Shown: positions 56,463-64,000 of the stretch, piece by piece
How the letters are laid out: every line of letters begins with the position of its first letter
How positions within the stretch are numbered: position 1 is the first letter of the stretch
Source: JADGOV01 sp963814355
Lineage (GTDB): Bacteria; Actinomycetota; Actinomycetes; JADGOV01
NCBI GenBank assembly: GCA_963814355.1
Contig: CAWFCZ010000016.1
Coordinates: forward strand, 62,001 to 126,000
Reading direction: 5' to 3'
DNA length: 64,000 nt
Translations under genes and position numbers: made by a program
Notes under the pieces: model-generated
Told to the model about the DNA's origin: nothing
The model's input: the letters and a program-made list of their open reading frames with translations, nothing else
Database searches by the model: none

Positions 56463-57513
56463 GAGCAGGCTCCAGAATCGCGCGGCCGGCGGCGACCAGC
56501 TCGGCGCCGGCGTCGGTATACGCCAGGGCTCCACGGGACGTGGGGTCGTAGGTGAGGATCGACTGCCCGAAACCCGGGGCTTCGGAGATGCGCACGCTGC
56601 GCGGGATGACGGTACGCAGCACTCTTTCGCCGAAGTGTTGGCGGACGTCGTCGGCGACCGCGTCCGCCAACTTGGTCCGGGCGTCGTGCATCGTGAGCAG
56701 CAGCGTGGAGATGTCGAGGTCGGGGTTGAGGTCGGCGCGCACCAACTCGATGGTGTGCACCAGTTGGCTGAGGCCCTCCAAGGCGTAGTACTCACACTGC
56801 ACCGGGATGAGCACCTCCCTGGCAGCGACCAGCGCATTGACGGTCAACAGGCCCAGGGATGGCGGGCAATCGATGAGCACGAAGTCCACGGCGGCCGTCG
56901 CCAGGTACGCGGTCAGGGCCTTGCGTAACCGGATCTCGCGGGCGACCACCGAGACGAGCTCGATTTCGGCCCCGGCTAGATCGATGGTCGCCGGCGCACA
57001 GAGCAAGCCGGGAAGCTGGGGGGCCGGGGCGACGACCTCGGCGAGGGGTAGTCCCTTCACCACCACGTCGTACATCGACGGAGTCCCCGCGGCGTGAGCC
57101 ACCGCCAAGGCGGTTGAGGCGTTGCCCTGCGGGTCGAGATCGATGACCAGAACGCCAAGACCGTGCAGCGCCAGCGCGGCCGCCAGGTTGACCGCCGAGG
57201 TGGTCTTGCCCACACCGCCCTTCTGGTTGGCGATCGTCATCAGCCGAGGCGCGCTCGGCGCCGGCCACGTGGCTCGACGGGCGAACGGCACGGGCCCCGC
57301 GTCCGGTGTTTCACGTGAAACATCGGGGACCGGCTGAACCGGTCGGTCTGAGACCTTCGGTCTGGGGGGCGGCCATCCCAGGCCCACGGGTGAGCACGGC
57401 CTTCCGTCACCCCCCGCCGCGCCGTGGTCTGATCCGATCGGGGTGGCGGGCCACGCACCGGGCCAGCCCAGCCCGGCAGTCCCCAACACCGTCGGCTCAC
57501 CGTCCTTCACCAC
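56455..57513 (-). CDS. parA: Chromosome partitioning ATPase ParA
   Basis: A 352-residue protein as called. The ATPase core begins near residue 91: LMTIANQKGGVGKTTSAVNL (deviant Walker A with two lysines), LIDCPPSLGLLTVNAL, and VLIPVQCEYYALEGLSQLV. The N-terminal 90 residues are Pro-rich and contain the translated parS site (SRET). Starts inside this extension are uncertain: GTG 57513 gives the longest form, and ATG 57240 would start at the ATPase and leave parS intergenic. Between rsmG and parB as usual. Confidence 0.92.
   Translation of the reverse strand: MVKDGEPTVLGTAGLGWPGAWPATPIGSDHGAAGGDGRPCSPVGLGWPPPRPKVSDRPVQPVPDVSRETPDAGPVPFARRATWPAPSAPRLMTIANQKGGVGKTTSAVNLAAALALHGLGVLVIDLDPQGNASTALAVAHAAGTPSMYDVVVKGLPLAEVVAPAPQLPGLLCAPATIDLAGAEIELVSVVAREIRLRKALTAYLATAAVDFVLIDCPPSLGLLTVNALVAAREVLIPVQCEYYALEGLSQLVHTIELVRADLNPDLDISTLLLTMHDARTKLADAVADDVRQHFGERVLRTVIPRSVRISEAPGFGQSILTYDPTSRGALAYTDAGAELVAAGRAILEPAHG
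57307..57322. promoter_or_regulatory. parS: parS centromere site
   Basis: TGTTTCACGTGAAACA is a perfect 16-bp palindrome and the universal parS consensus bound by ParB. It lies in the 5' part of parA, about 4.1 kb from dnaA, as expected for an origin-proximal centromere. It is the only exact copy I see in this window. Confidence 0.97.
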
Positions 57514-57532
57514 CGACGGGCAGGCACCTCGC

Positions 57533-58174
57533 CTATCCGGTCCGCCGGAATCGCACCACTGTAACCAGCGGGTGGCCGCCGGTGGCGCACCGACGCACCA
57601 CGTCAGGCGGCTCGCTGAGATCGCCGGGGAATTCGCATGCCGCCAGCTCCTGCTCCGCGGTACGACCCTTCAGGGCCAGCAACTGCCCGCCTGGTCGTAC
57701 CAGGGGCCACGTCGTGGGAAGCAGCCGGACCAGCGGTGCGACGGCGCGGGCGGTAACCACGTCGGCCACCGGCCGGCCTTCGACCTGCTCCGCCCGGGCC
57801 GCGACAACTGACACGTCCGGCAACGCCAGCTCGCGGCGGCACAGCTCCAGGAAGCGCACCCTGCGCTGTAACGGCTCGAGGAGTGATATGCGCAGGTCGG
57901 GACGGGCCAGCCGAAGGGGAATCCCGGGCAATCCGGCCCCCGATCCGACGTCCATCAGCTCGATCCCCGGTGGCACCAGAGGCGCCAAGGCGGCGGCGTT
58001 GATCAGGTGCCGGCTCCACAACCGACCGACCTCACGCGGTCCGAGCAGCCCCCAGGCCACGCCCTGGTCGGCGAGGAGGTTCGCGTAGGCCACCGCCAGG
58101 GGGAGCCCGGGGCCGAAGGTGTCTTCGGCGAGCGCTCGCTCCCTGCCGTCCGCGAAGGGGACTGCTACTGCCAC
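57533..58174 (-). CDS. rsmG: 16S rRNA (guanine527-N7)-methyltransferase RsmG
   Basis: A 213-residue SAM methyltransferase: LWSRHLINAAALAPLVPPG, SAM loop LMDVGSGAGLPGIPLRLARP, LLEPLQRRVRFLELCRREL, and TARAVAPL. It methylates G527 of 16S rRNA; loss gives low-level streptomycin resistance. GTG 58174 has GGGGATGG upstream. Conserved place between jag and parA. Confidence 0.95.
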   Translation of the reverse strand: MAVAVPFADGRERALAEDTFGPGLPLAVAYANLLADQGVAWGLLGPREVGRLWSRHLINAAALAPLVPPGIELMDVGSGAGLPGIPLRLARPDLRISLLEPLQRRVRFLELCRRELALPDVSVVAARAEQVEGRPVADVVTARAVAPLVRLLPTTWPLVRPGGQLLALKGRTAEQELAACEFPGDLSEPPDVVRRCATGGHPLVTVVRFRRTG

Positions 58175-58200
58175 CGGCCCATCCCCACCGGTGCGGACGG

Positions 58201-58827
58201 TCAGGCCGGACGAACCACGACGAATCGGCCGGGGCCCTCCCCCTCCGACTCACTCACCAGGCCCTCCACCTCCGCCACCGCGTCATGTACGACCTTGCGC
58301 TCGAAGGGAGTCATCGGGGGCAGCGCCTTGTCGCTCCCGGTGCGGCGGACCTCTTCCGCGGCGGCCAGGCCGACCTGGTGCAACTCGACGCGACGCCCGG
58401 CCCGAAACCCCCCGATGTCCAGCATGAGCCGGCTGCGGACCCCGGTCTCGCGCTGCACGGCGAGCCTGGTCAGCTCTTGCAGGGCGTCCAGGGTCTCCCC
58501 TGTCGAGCCCACCAGGGCGCTGAGGCCCTCTCCCACGATGTCTACCGTTGCCCGCTCGCCCTCGATGTCGATGTCGAGGTCGCCGTCGAGGTCGACGATA
58601 TCGAGGAGCGTCTCCAGATAGTCCGCGGCGAGGTCGCCTTCGCGTTCCAGCAGCCGCACACCACTGAGCGCCACACCCCCCGGCGCGGCTGTGTGCTCGG
58701 CCTGGCCGGCCATGCCGTCCGGCCCGTCTTCCGCGGGCTGTTGCGGCCCGACCTGGTCCGGCTCGCCGTCCGACGTACCTGACGATCCACTCGGCGGCGT
58801 GGGTTCAGTAGCGGTCGTATCACTCAT
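58201..58827 (-). CDS. jag: Jag/KhpB-type RNA-binding protein (KH + R3H)
   Basis: A 208-residue protein. An acidic, low-complexity N-terminus (residues 1-50) is followed by a KH domain (LDIDIEGERATVDIVGEGLS, ALVGSTGETLDALQELTRLA) and an R3H domain (PPMTPFERKVVHDAVAEVEG). KhpB-type proteins bind RNA and influence cell elongation. ATG 58827 has GGAGGACTCG upstream. Between yidC and rsmG. Confidence 0.93.
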   Translation of the reverse strand: MSDTTATEPTPPSGSSGTSDGEPDQVGPQQPAEDGPDGMAGQAEHTAAPGGVALSGVRLLEREGDLAADYLETLLDIVDLDGDLDIDIEGERATVDIVGEGLSALVGSTGETLDALQELTRLAVQRETGVRSRLMLDIGGFRAGRRVELHQVGLAAAEEVRRTGSDKALPPMTPFERKVVHDAVAEVEGLVSESEGEGPGRFVVVRPA

Positions 58828-58935
58828 CGAGTCCTCCGTACCGAAGACGTGCGCGCTGCCCGGCTCGCTGCGTACCGACTCACACGCACCGGCCGGTCCG
58901 CTGGCGGCCCCCACCTGGCGCGGTGTCCGGCGGAC

Positions 58936-60063
58936 TCAATGCCGTCCCCCCCGCCGGCCACCCTTGCGGCGGTTGCTGTTCGCCGGCCGCCGGCCGGCAC
59001 CGCTCGGGGCCCGCGCGGATCCGTTGGGCTGTGGACCCTTCGACATCCGCTTTGATCCACCGGATCCCCCGGACCCGTTGGCCGACGGCGGGCTGTCCGA
59101 CGGGTGTGGCTCCGCAGCCCCGGCGACCGGTGACCGGCTGCCCGAGGGGTCGGGCGAGCGGCCCGGGGATGTCGACTGTCCGCTGCGCAGCAGCGTGAGC
59201 CAACTCCTGCGCTGCTTCGCGGGGGCCTGGTCCGGCGGAGCGGCAGCCAAAGCGGGCGCTCCGTTGGCCGTTGCCGGGCCATAGGCACCCATCCTGGCAA
59301 TGACGAAGTGCTGCTGCGCCATGGACCACAGGTTGGTGGTCAGCCAGTAGAGCAGGACGCCGATGGGAAAGTTGAACCCGGCGAACAGGAAGCTGAAGGG
59401 CAGGACGTACAGCAGCACCTTCTGCTGGGTGTTGATCGACGTGCCGCCGCTGGCCGCCGTCCGGGACATCAGTTGGTACTGCGTCCAGAACGTCGAAGCA
59501 CCCATGAGTACCACCATGACGGCCGCGACGATCTTCACGGTGCCGGGACTGGCGGACAAGGTGTTCAACAGGTCGTTCGACGACTTGAAGCTGGCCGCGA
59601 TGGGTGCCCCCACGATCTTGGCGTGGGCGGCACTCTCCACCAGGGAGGTCGACAGACCGGAAACGCCGTGATAATTGCCGGACTTGTCCGGTCGAATCCG
59701 GCTGAGCACGTGGAAGAGAGCGAAAAACACCGGCATCTGCAAGAGCAGCGGCAAGCAGCCGGCGAGCGGGTTCGCGCCGTGCGTCTTGTACAGCTTCATC
59801 ATTTCGACGTTGAGGGTCTCCCGGTCGCCCTTGTACTTGACCTGGAGTTCCTTGAGCTTCGGCTGAAGCAGCTGCATGGCGCGTTGGGTCTTGATCTGCT
59901 TGACGAACAACGGGAACAGCAACAAGCGCATGAGTATGGTGAGAAAGACGATGGCCAGCCCCCAAGACCACCCGCTGCCCTTGCCGAAGATAGGTGCGAG
60001 ACCGGCGTGGATCACCATGATGATCCGCGCAATCAGCTCGTAGACCGGGTTCAGCAGGGTCAC
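58936..60063 (-). CDS. yidC: Membrane protein insertase YidC
   Basis: A 375-residue Oxa1/YidC protein with five hydrophobic helices: VYELIARIIMVIHAGLAPIF, SWGLAIVFLTILMRLLLFPL, GCLPLLLQMPVFFALFHVLS, VKIVAAVMVVLMGASTFWTQ and VLPFSFLFAGFNFPIGVLLY. The conserved cytoplasmic hairpin QLLQPKLKELQVKYKGDRET and the C-terminal basic tail (about 110 residues, KGGRRGGRH) are typical of actinobacteria. GTG 60063 has GGGAG seven bases upstream and overlaps the yidD stop. Confidence 0.95.
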   Translation of the reverse strand: MTLLNPVYELIARIIMVIHAGLAPIFGKGSGWSWGLAIVFLTILMRLLLFPLFVKQIKTQRAMQLLQPKLKELQVKYKGDRETLNVEMMKLYKTHGANPLAGCLPLLLQMPVFFALFHVLSRIRPDKSGNYHGVSGLSTSLVESAAHAKIVGAPIAASFKSSNDLLNTLSASPGTVKIVAAVMVVLMGASTFWTQYQLMSRTAASGGTSINTQQKVLLYVLPFSFLFAGFNFPIGVLLYWLTTNLWSMAQQHFVIARMGAYGPATANGAPALAAAPPDQAPAKQRRSWLTLLRSGQSTSPGRSPDPSGSRSPVAGAAEPHPSDSPPSANGSGGSGGSKRMSKGPQPNGSARAPSGAGRRPANSNRRKGGRRGGRH

Positions 60064-60356
60064 GACGAAACTCCCGTGGCAGCGGAGGGGACAGAAGGTG
60101 CCGGCGGTCGGCGGTCGGCCGCAAGGTCCGGCACCGGGTCGACGCCGCCATCCGCAAAGGGCTGGCAGCGGAGCAGCCGGCGTACCGCCAGCCACCCCCC
60201 GGTCCGTAGCCCATGGCTGCTCAGGGCTTGTACCGCATAGGTGCTACAGGAGGGGTAGAACCGGCAGCGTGGCGTGAGGAACGGGCTGACCCAGCGCTGG
60301 TAGCCGCGGAGGATCCCAATGAGCAGTGCCACGGCGGGGGAACGGGTGGCGCTCAC
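60060..60356 (-). CDS. yidD: Membrane protein insertion efficiency factor YidD
   Basis: A 98-residue YidD. The core LIGILRGYQRWVSPFLTPRC and RFYPSCSTYAVQALSSHG carries the family cysteines. The C-terminal extension of about 25 residues is Pro/Ala-rich. Overlaps rnpA and yidC by four bases each. Confidence 0.93.
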   Translation of the reverse strand: MSATRSPAVALLIGILRGYQRWVSPFLTPRCRFYPSCSTYAVQALSSHGLRTGGWLAVRRLLRCQPFADGGVDPVPDLAADRRPPAPSVPSAATGVSS

Positions 60357-60700
60357 CGGCTGGTCCGGGCGAGCAGCCGGTCCAATTCCCGGCCGAGTTC
60401 GGCATAGCGCAACCGGTCAACTCCAGGTAGCGCGCGCACGACGGTGCGGCTGCCGGGGGGCAGCCGGTCCAGACGGTCCGCCACCAGGTGTTGCAGGCGA
60501 CGGCGAACGAGATTGCGCACCACCGCACCTCCGATCTGCCGGCCCACGACAAAGCCCACCCTCGCCGGGTGTTCCGGTTCCGCGCCGCCGGTGGCGCCCA
60601 GCGAGCACACCACCAGCATCCGGTGACCGGCCCGCCGGCCGGACCGCAGCGTCTGTGCGAAGTCGGGTGCGGCCCGCAGTCGCGCCTTCGCTGGCAGCAT
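60353..60700 (-). CDS. rnpA: Ribonuclease P protein component
   Basis: A 115-residue protein subunit of RNase P. VGFVVGRQIGGAVVRNLVRR-RLQ is the RNR signature (normally RNRxKR-like; here VRNLVRRRL). N-terminus LPAKARLRAAPDFAQTLRSG is typical. It helps P RNA mature the 5' ends of tRNA. 14 bp after rpmH. Confidence 0.93.
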   Translation of the reverse strand: MLPAKARLRAAPDFAQTLRSGRRAGHRMLVVCSLGATGGAEPEHPARVGFVVGRQIGGAVVRNLVRRRLQHLVADRLDRLPPGSRTVVRALPGVDRLRYAELGRELDRLLARTSR

Positions 60701-60714
60701 CGTCGGTCGTGCGG

Positions 60715-60852
60715 TCAGGCGCTGAGCTCGGAGCGCCCCTTGCGGCGTCGGGCGGCGAGGATCGCCCGGCCTGCTCGTGTGCGCATCCGCAACCGGAAAC
60801 CGTGAGTCTTTGCTCGTCGCCGGTTGTTCGGCTGGAACGTACGCTTACTCAC
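60715..60852 (-). CDS. rpmH: 50S ribosomal protein L34
   Basis: A 45-residue protein: SKRTFQPNNRRRAKTHGFRL, then RMRTRAGRAILAARRRKGRS-ELSA. This is the invariant L34 sequence. GTG 60852 is preceded by GGAG eight bases away. It is shorter than usual gene-calling limits. First gene of rpmH-rnpA-yidD-yidC-jag. Confidence 0.97.
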   Translation of the reverse strand: MSKRTFQPNNRRRAKTHGFRLRMRTRAGRAILAARRRKGRSELSA

Positions 60853-60927
60853 TGAAAGTTCTCCACCAGACACGCTTCAGCAGGGCCGGCGCGCCGGGCG
60901 TCGACAAGGGGGCGCTTATTGCGCTCC

Positions 60928-60956
60928 ACGGTACGGCCCGGACGCTAGCCGGTCAA
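60928..60956 (-). promoter_or_regulatory. rpmH promoter
   Basis: On the minus strand TTGACC (60951-60956) and TACCGT (60928-60933) are separated by 17 bases, an ideal sigma-70-type promoter with a leader of about 70 bases to rpmH. Confidence 0.7.
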
Positions 60957-61000
60957 ACGCAGCGCCGGCACGGCTCGAACGCGACAGTTTGCCGAACTGC

Positions 61001-61030
61001 TTGAACAAGGCCGGGTGACGCTGTTAGCGT
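61001..61030 (+). promoter_or_regulatory. Candidate dnaA promoter
   Basis: TTGAAC (61001-61006) and TAGCGT (61025-61030) with an 18-base spacer, pointing to dnaA. The leader would be nearly 380 bases and would include the DnaA-box cluster, allowing autoregulation. Confidence 0.45.
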
Positions 61031-61180
61031 TCGCCATCACACCGGTTCTTCCCCCGGCTCCCGCCCCGACCTCGACCCAGTACCAGCGCTTCGCCATGCC
61101 CTGGCCGGGAGCCGTTTCGCAGCTGCCATGCGGTGTAGCCGCGGTTCGACCGCGGGCGCCACGGGTAGGTCGACGTACCG

Positions 61181-61213
61181 CTGTGCACAGGCTGTGGACA
61201 GAGATGTGGACGT
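61181..61213. promoter_or_regulatory. DnaA-box cluster upstream of dnaA
   Basis: CTGTGCACA (61181-61189), TGTGGACAG (61193-61201) and TGTGGACGT (61205-61213) match the actinobacterial DnaA box TTGTCCACA (either strand) at 7-8 of 9 positions, at a regular 12-base pitch. Probably an autoregulatory cluster. The remaining rpmH-dnaA gap of about 560 bases contains the two promoters and no gene. Confidence 0.6.
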
Positions 61214-61413
61214 ATGCCGCGGCGCTGGCACCCTGTTAGACCGGTACCTGCCGTGGCGCCGAGAGGAGGTGTCGGCGCGGTATCGACAGCCGTCTACCGT
61301 GGGCCGGCCACGGTGGCCGGCACCGCCAGCCCGGCCCGACCGTTGCTCGTTCCGCCCGCTAGCCGTGTCGACCTGCCAACCAGGCCGCCGGGGTCCAGAG
61401 GAGTCTGGTAGCC

Positions 61414-62826
61414 ATGGACACCACGCTGGAGCTCACGGCCGTCTGGCAGGACACCCTGGCCTCCATCGACTCCTCCACGGTGCCGACCCGGCACCGGGTA
61501 TGGCTGGATCTCACCCGTCCGGTCGCCCTGGTAGAGGACACCGTGCTGCTGGCCGCGCCGAACGAGCTCACCAAGGACATGCTGGACAGCCGGCTGCGGC
61601 CGTTGCTCGCCCCCGCCTTGTCCGATCGGTTGGGCCGGGACGTGCGCGTGCTGGTCACCGTCGAGCCGGGCCTCGCCGCGGACGCGACACCCGAGGCAAC
61701 GGCGGCCGCCGCGGCGGCGCTCGATCCGGCACCAGCAGAAGCCACCCCGCCGATGCCGGTGAGTCGCGAGCCGGACCGCCGGCCGCAACCGGCACGGCTC
61801 AACGAGAAGTATCGCTTCGAGACGTTCGTCACCGGGTCGAGCAATCGCTTCGCGCACGCCGCTGCGGTCGCCGCCGCCGAGGCCCCTGCCAAGGCCTATA
61901 ACCCGCTGTTCATCTACGGTGACTCAGGGCTGGGTAAGACGCACCTCTTGCACGCTATAGGGCACTACACGCAGTACTTGTTCGCCGGCTCACAAGTCCG
62001 CTACGTGAATTCCGAAGAATTCACCAACGACTTCATCAACTCCATTCGAGACGATAAGGCGTCGGCCTTCCAGCGCCGATATCGCGATGTCGATGTCCTA
62101 CTCGTCGACGATATTCAGTTCTTGGCCAACAAGGAACGGACTCAGGAAGAATTCTTCCATACCTTCAATGCGTTGCACAACAACGGCAAGCAACTGGTCA
62201 TCAGCTCGGATCGGCCGCCGAAGCAACTGTCCACGCTGGAGGATCGCCTCCGTAACCGCTTCGAATGGGGGCTGATCACCGATATCCAGCCGCCGGAGCT
62301 GGAGACCCGGATCGCCATCCTCCGCAAGAAGGCGGCGGCGGACCACCTGGACGTCCCGGCCGAAGTCCTGGAGTACATCGCCTCGAAGATCTCCCGGAAC
62401 ATCCGAGAACTGGAGGGCGCCCTCATCCGGGTCACCGCGTTCGCCAGTATCAACCGCCAGCCGGTCGACCTGACCGCGACGGTGGTGGTCCTCAAGGATC
62501 TGGTCAGCGACACCGCCGAGCCGGAGATCACCGCCGCGGACATCATGGGAGCCACCGCGTCGTACTTCCAGATAAGCCTGGAGGACCTGTGCGGCTCCTC
62601 ACGCAGCCGGGCACTGGTCATCGCCCGCCAGATCGCGATGTACCTCTGCCGGGAACTGACCGACATGTCGCTCCCGCGGATCGGGCAGACCTTCGGCGGT
62701 CGCGACCACACCACGGTGATGCACGCCGAACGGAAGATCCGAGCCCTCATGGCCGAACGCCGAGTGATCTTCGATCAGGTCGTCGCGCTGACGAACCTGA
62801 TCAAGACCCAGGCACGCCGGCCATGA
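61414..62826 (+). CDS. dnaA: Chromosomal replication initiator DnaA
   Basis: A 470-residue DnaA. Domain I at residues 1-85; a short variable linker (85-135, shorter than in Streptomyces); AAA+ domain III with Walker A FIYGDSGLGKTHLLHAIGHY, Walker B VDVLLVDDIQFLANKERTQE and the Arg finger RLRNRFEWGL; domain IV with RQIAMYLCRELTDMSLPRIG and the DnaA signature GGRDHTTVMHAERKI. It melts oriC and loads the helicase. ATG 61414 with AGAGGAG upstream. Confidence 0.98.
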   Translation: MDTTLELTAVWQDTLASIDSSTVPTRHRVWLDLTRPVALVEDTVLLAAPNELTKDMLDSRLRPLLAPALSDRLGRDVRVLVTVEPGLAADATPEATAAAAAALDPAPAEATPPMPVSREPDRRPQPARLNEKYRFETFVTGSSNRFAHAAAVAAAEAPAKAYNPLFIYGDSGLGKTHLLHAIGHYTQYLFAGSQVRYVNSEEFTNDFINSIRDDKASAFQRRYRDVDVLLVDDIQFLANKERTQEEFFHTFNALHNNGKQLVISSDRPPKQLSTLEDRLRNRFEWGLITDIQPPELETRIAILRKKAAADHLDVPAEVLEYIASKISRNIRELEGALIRVTAFASINRQPVDLTATVVVLKDLVSDTAEPEITAADIMGATASYFQISLEDLCGSSRSRALVIARQIAMYLCRELTDMSLPRIGQTFGGRDHTTVMHAERKIRALMAERRVIFDQVVALTNLIKTQARRP

Positions 62827-63187
62827 CAGTCCCCGTGGGCACCGCATTGGCACCGCGCGCCGCAATTTCCCCACGTCCCGCAGTCTCCCAACCACGGTGT
62901 GCACAGCCTGGGGAAAACTCTGTGGACCGAGGACGCCGAACCGTCCGTCGCCGCCCGGAGGCACGACTCGCGGCCGGCGCCGACCACAGCGATCCGCGCT
63001 CAGCCACCCCACGTCGCACAGCGGGTGTGGACCGACAACTCGACGTTGACCTGCGGCAATACACGTTGTCCACGGTATCCACCACACCTACGACTACGAC
63101 GGATCCGCCCTTCCCCCAAACCGAAAATCCACTAGCAGTACCCGCAGCGACCGGTGCGCGTTCGGGCCTGCCGAAAGGGCGGATGCC
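62827..63187. other. oriC: oriC: dnaA-dnaN intergenic region
   Basis: A 361-base gap with several DnaA-box-like nonamers: TGTGCACAG (62898), TGTGGACCG (62921 and 63026), TTGTCCACG (63066) and GTATCCACC (63075). Location between dnaA and dnaN matches actinobacterial oriC. The box count seems low compared with Streptomyces. No gene is visible; a TTTTCC-like AT-rich patch is small. Confidence 0.75.
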
Positions 63188-64000
63188 ATGAAGTTCCGGG
63201 TCGAGCGGGATGCGCTGGCCGACGCGGTCGCCTGGAGTGCCCGGTCCCTGCCGGCCCGGCCCGCGCTGCCACTGCTCGCCGGGCTCGTCCTCGACGTCAC
63301 CCATGGAACCCTGACAGTGTCCGGCTTCGACTACGAGATCTCCACCGAGGCGACGCTCGACGCCACCTCGGATTCGGACGGCCGTGCCCTGGTCTCCGGT
63401 CGCCTGCTGGCCGAGATCACCCGCAGCCTGCCGATGTCGCCGGTGGAGGTCCGAACCGACGGAGCCCGGGTGCAGCTCAGCTGCGGCACCGCGCGCTTCG
63501 CCCTGCCGACCATGATGGTGAGTGACTACCCGGAGCTTCCGGCGATGCCGGCGCTGGCCGGATCCGTCGGCAGTGACGTCTTCGCGGCCGCGGTGTCCTC
63601 GGTCGCGGTGGCGGCCGGCCGGGATGAGACCCTGCCGGTGCTGACCGGGGTCAAGGTGTCCATCGACGGCACCGAGCTCACGCTCGCGGCGACCGACCGT
63701 TACCGGCTGGCGGTGCGCAGCCTGGCCTGGCAACCGGCGACCGACCTCGGCTCGGCGAGCGCGTTGGTACCCGCCCGAACCCTGGCCGAGAGTGCCAAGT
63801 CGCTCACCGGTGGCGCACAGGTCGACATCGCCTTCGAGGGGGGGCAGGGCGGCGCTGGCCTGATCGGCTTCTCGGGCGGCGGCCGGCGGACCACGACCCG
63901 GCTGCTGGACGGTGACTTCCCGAGATACCAGTCCCTGCTGCCGACGGAGTTCGCGGCCACCGCCCGGGTGGTTACCGCCGCGCTGGTCGAGTCGGTCCGC
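63188..64000 (+). CDS. dnaN: DNA polymerase III beta sliding clamp (partial)
   Basis: 271 codons are present; the gene continues past the right edge. MKFRVERDALADAVAWSARS, LPARPALPLLAGLVLDV and LLAEITRSLPMSPVEV are the first clamp domain, and AAGRDETLPVLTGVKVSIDG with ATDRYRLAVRSL is the second. ATG 63188 is preceded by AAAGGGCGG. It is the processivity factor of replication. Family length is about 375, so about 100 residues are missing. Confidence 0.97.
   Translation, partial: MKFRVERDALADAVAWSARSLPARPALPLLAGLVLDVTHGTLTVSGFDYEISTEATLDATSDSDGRALVSGRLLAEITRSLPMSPVEVRTDGARVQLSCGTARFALPTMMVSDYPELPAMPALAGSVGSDVFAAAVSSVAVAAGRDETLPVLTGVKVSIDGTELTLAATDRYRLAVRSLAWQPATDLGSASALVPARTLAESAKSLTGGAQVDIAFEGGQGGAGLIGFSGGGRRTTTRLLDGDFPRYQSLLPTEFAATARVVTAALVESVR

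Noticed and set aside
1..64000. CRISPR array, prophage, or integrated plasmid
   Set aside because: No regularly spaced repeats, integrase, phage structural gene or Cas gene was seen.
1..64000. tRNA or rRNA genes
   Set aside because: No stretch in the gaps shows a tRNA-like T-loop (GTTCGAATC-type) with matching stems, and no rRNA sequence is present; a covariance scan was not possible.

Overview
This is a high-GC actinobacterial chromosome segment that reaches the replication origin at its right end. It contains dnaA, a partial dnaN, rpmH-rnpA-yidD-yidC-jag-rsmG and parA-parB with a consensus parS site. Coding regions have GC-rich third positions. Starts are often GTG, stop/start overlaps (ATGA, GTGA) are very common, and many genes seem to be read from leaderless mRNAs. 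Coenzyme F420-type LLM oxidoreductase, DUF5318, DUF6049, DUF6458 and NlpC/P60 genes also point to Actinomycetia. The order pcnA - NUDIX - DUF6049 - murJ - sigM - trxB - trxA - cwlM - parB - parA - dnaA, with padR-ino1, ponA and rpsF-ssb-rpsR-rplI further out on the same arm, is as I recall the Streptomyces-like layout; mycobacteria carry the rpsF/ponA block on the other side of dnaA. I cannot name the genus.

Layout. 1-3927 (minus): a tightly overlapped operon of an ECF sigma factor, a zinc-finger membrane anti-sigma factor, an ABC ATPase, a 19-residue micro-ORF, two paralogous permeases and a small conserved protein cut by the window edge. 4121-6218: small membrane proteins, a GlxA-type regulator and a flavin/F420-type oxidoreductase. 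6250-9947 (minus): a branched-chain 2-oxoacid dehydrogenase operon (E1 alpha, E1 beta, E2). 10151-14369: LLM oxidoreductase, a small unknown protein and the TldD/TldE protease pair. 14.4-17.4 kb: a gene graveyard holding a MarR remnant, an intact antitoxin with a frameshifted PIN toxin, a second collapsed VapBC pair, an IS110-type transposase remnant, and a lactonase-like hydrolase overlapping a YCII-type fragment. 17.6-19.0 kb: dnaB. 19.3-27.1 kb: a polyol uptake and catabolism cluster (xylulokinase, SDR, ABC ATPase, zinc dehydrogenase, two permeases, binding protein) under a palindromic operator. 27.2-28.7 kb: a GNAT protein divergent from a Phd/PIN toxin-antitoxin pair across only 17 bp. 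28.7-30.3 kb: rplI, rpsR, ssb, rpsF. 30.5-32.1 kb: two AP-endonuclease families (ExoIII and Nfo). 32.1-36.1 kb: GT87-like protein, PonA-type bifunctional PBP, DUF5318. 36.2-45.7 kb: padR-ino1, MFS, pcnA, NUDIX, DUF6049, MurJ and a small membrane protein. 45.7-46.3 kb: an intact VapBC pair. 46.4-48.9 kb: two NlpC/P60 hydrolases, one behind a c-di-AMP (ydaO) riboswitch. 49.0-55.4 kb: SigM and its anti-sigma factor, TrxB/TrxA, CwlM-like amidase, GNAT, aminotransferase. 55.3-64.0 kb: the parB-to-dnaN origin region.

How it fits together. The right half is a conserved envelope, redox and replication core: lipid II flippase, thioredoxin system, amidase/regulator, membrane insertase, chromosome partition and initiation. 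The left half is accessory or metabolic. The ancestral rplI-dnaB neighbourhood has been opened by about 9.7 kb of polyol genes and a toxin-antitoxin module. The most unusual items are the micro-ORF in the ECF/ABC operon, the 17-bp double leaderless promoter at 28020-28036, and the precisely readable decay of the toxin genes at 15.4-16.1 kb.
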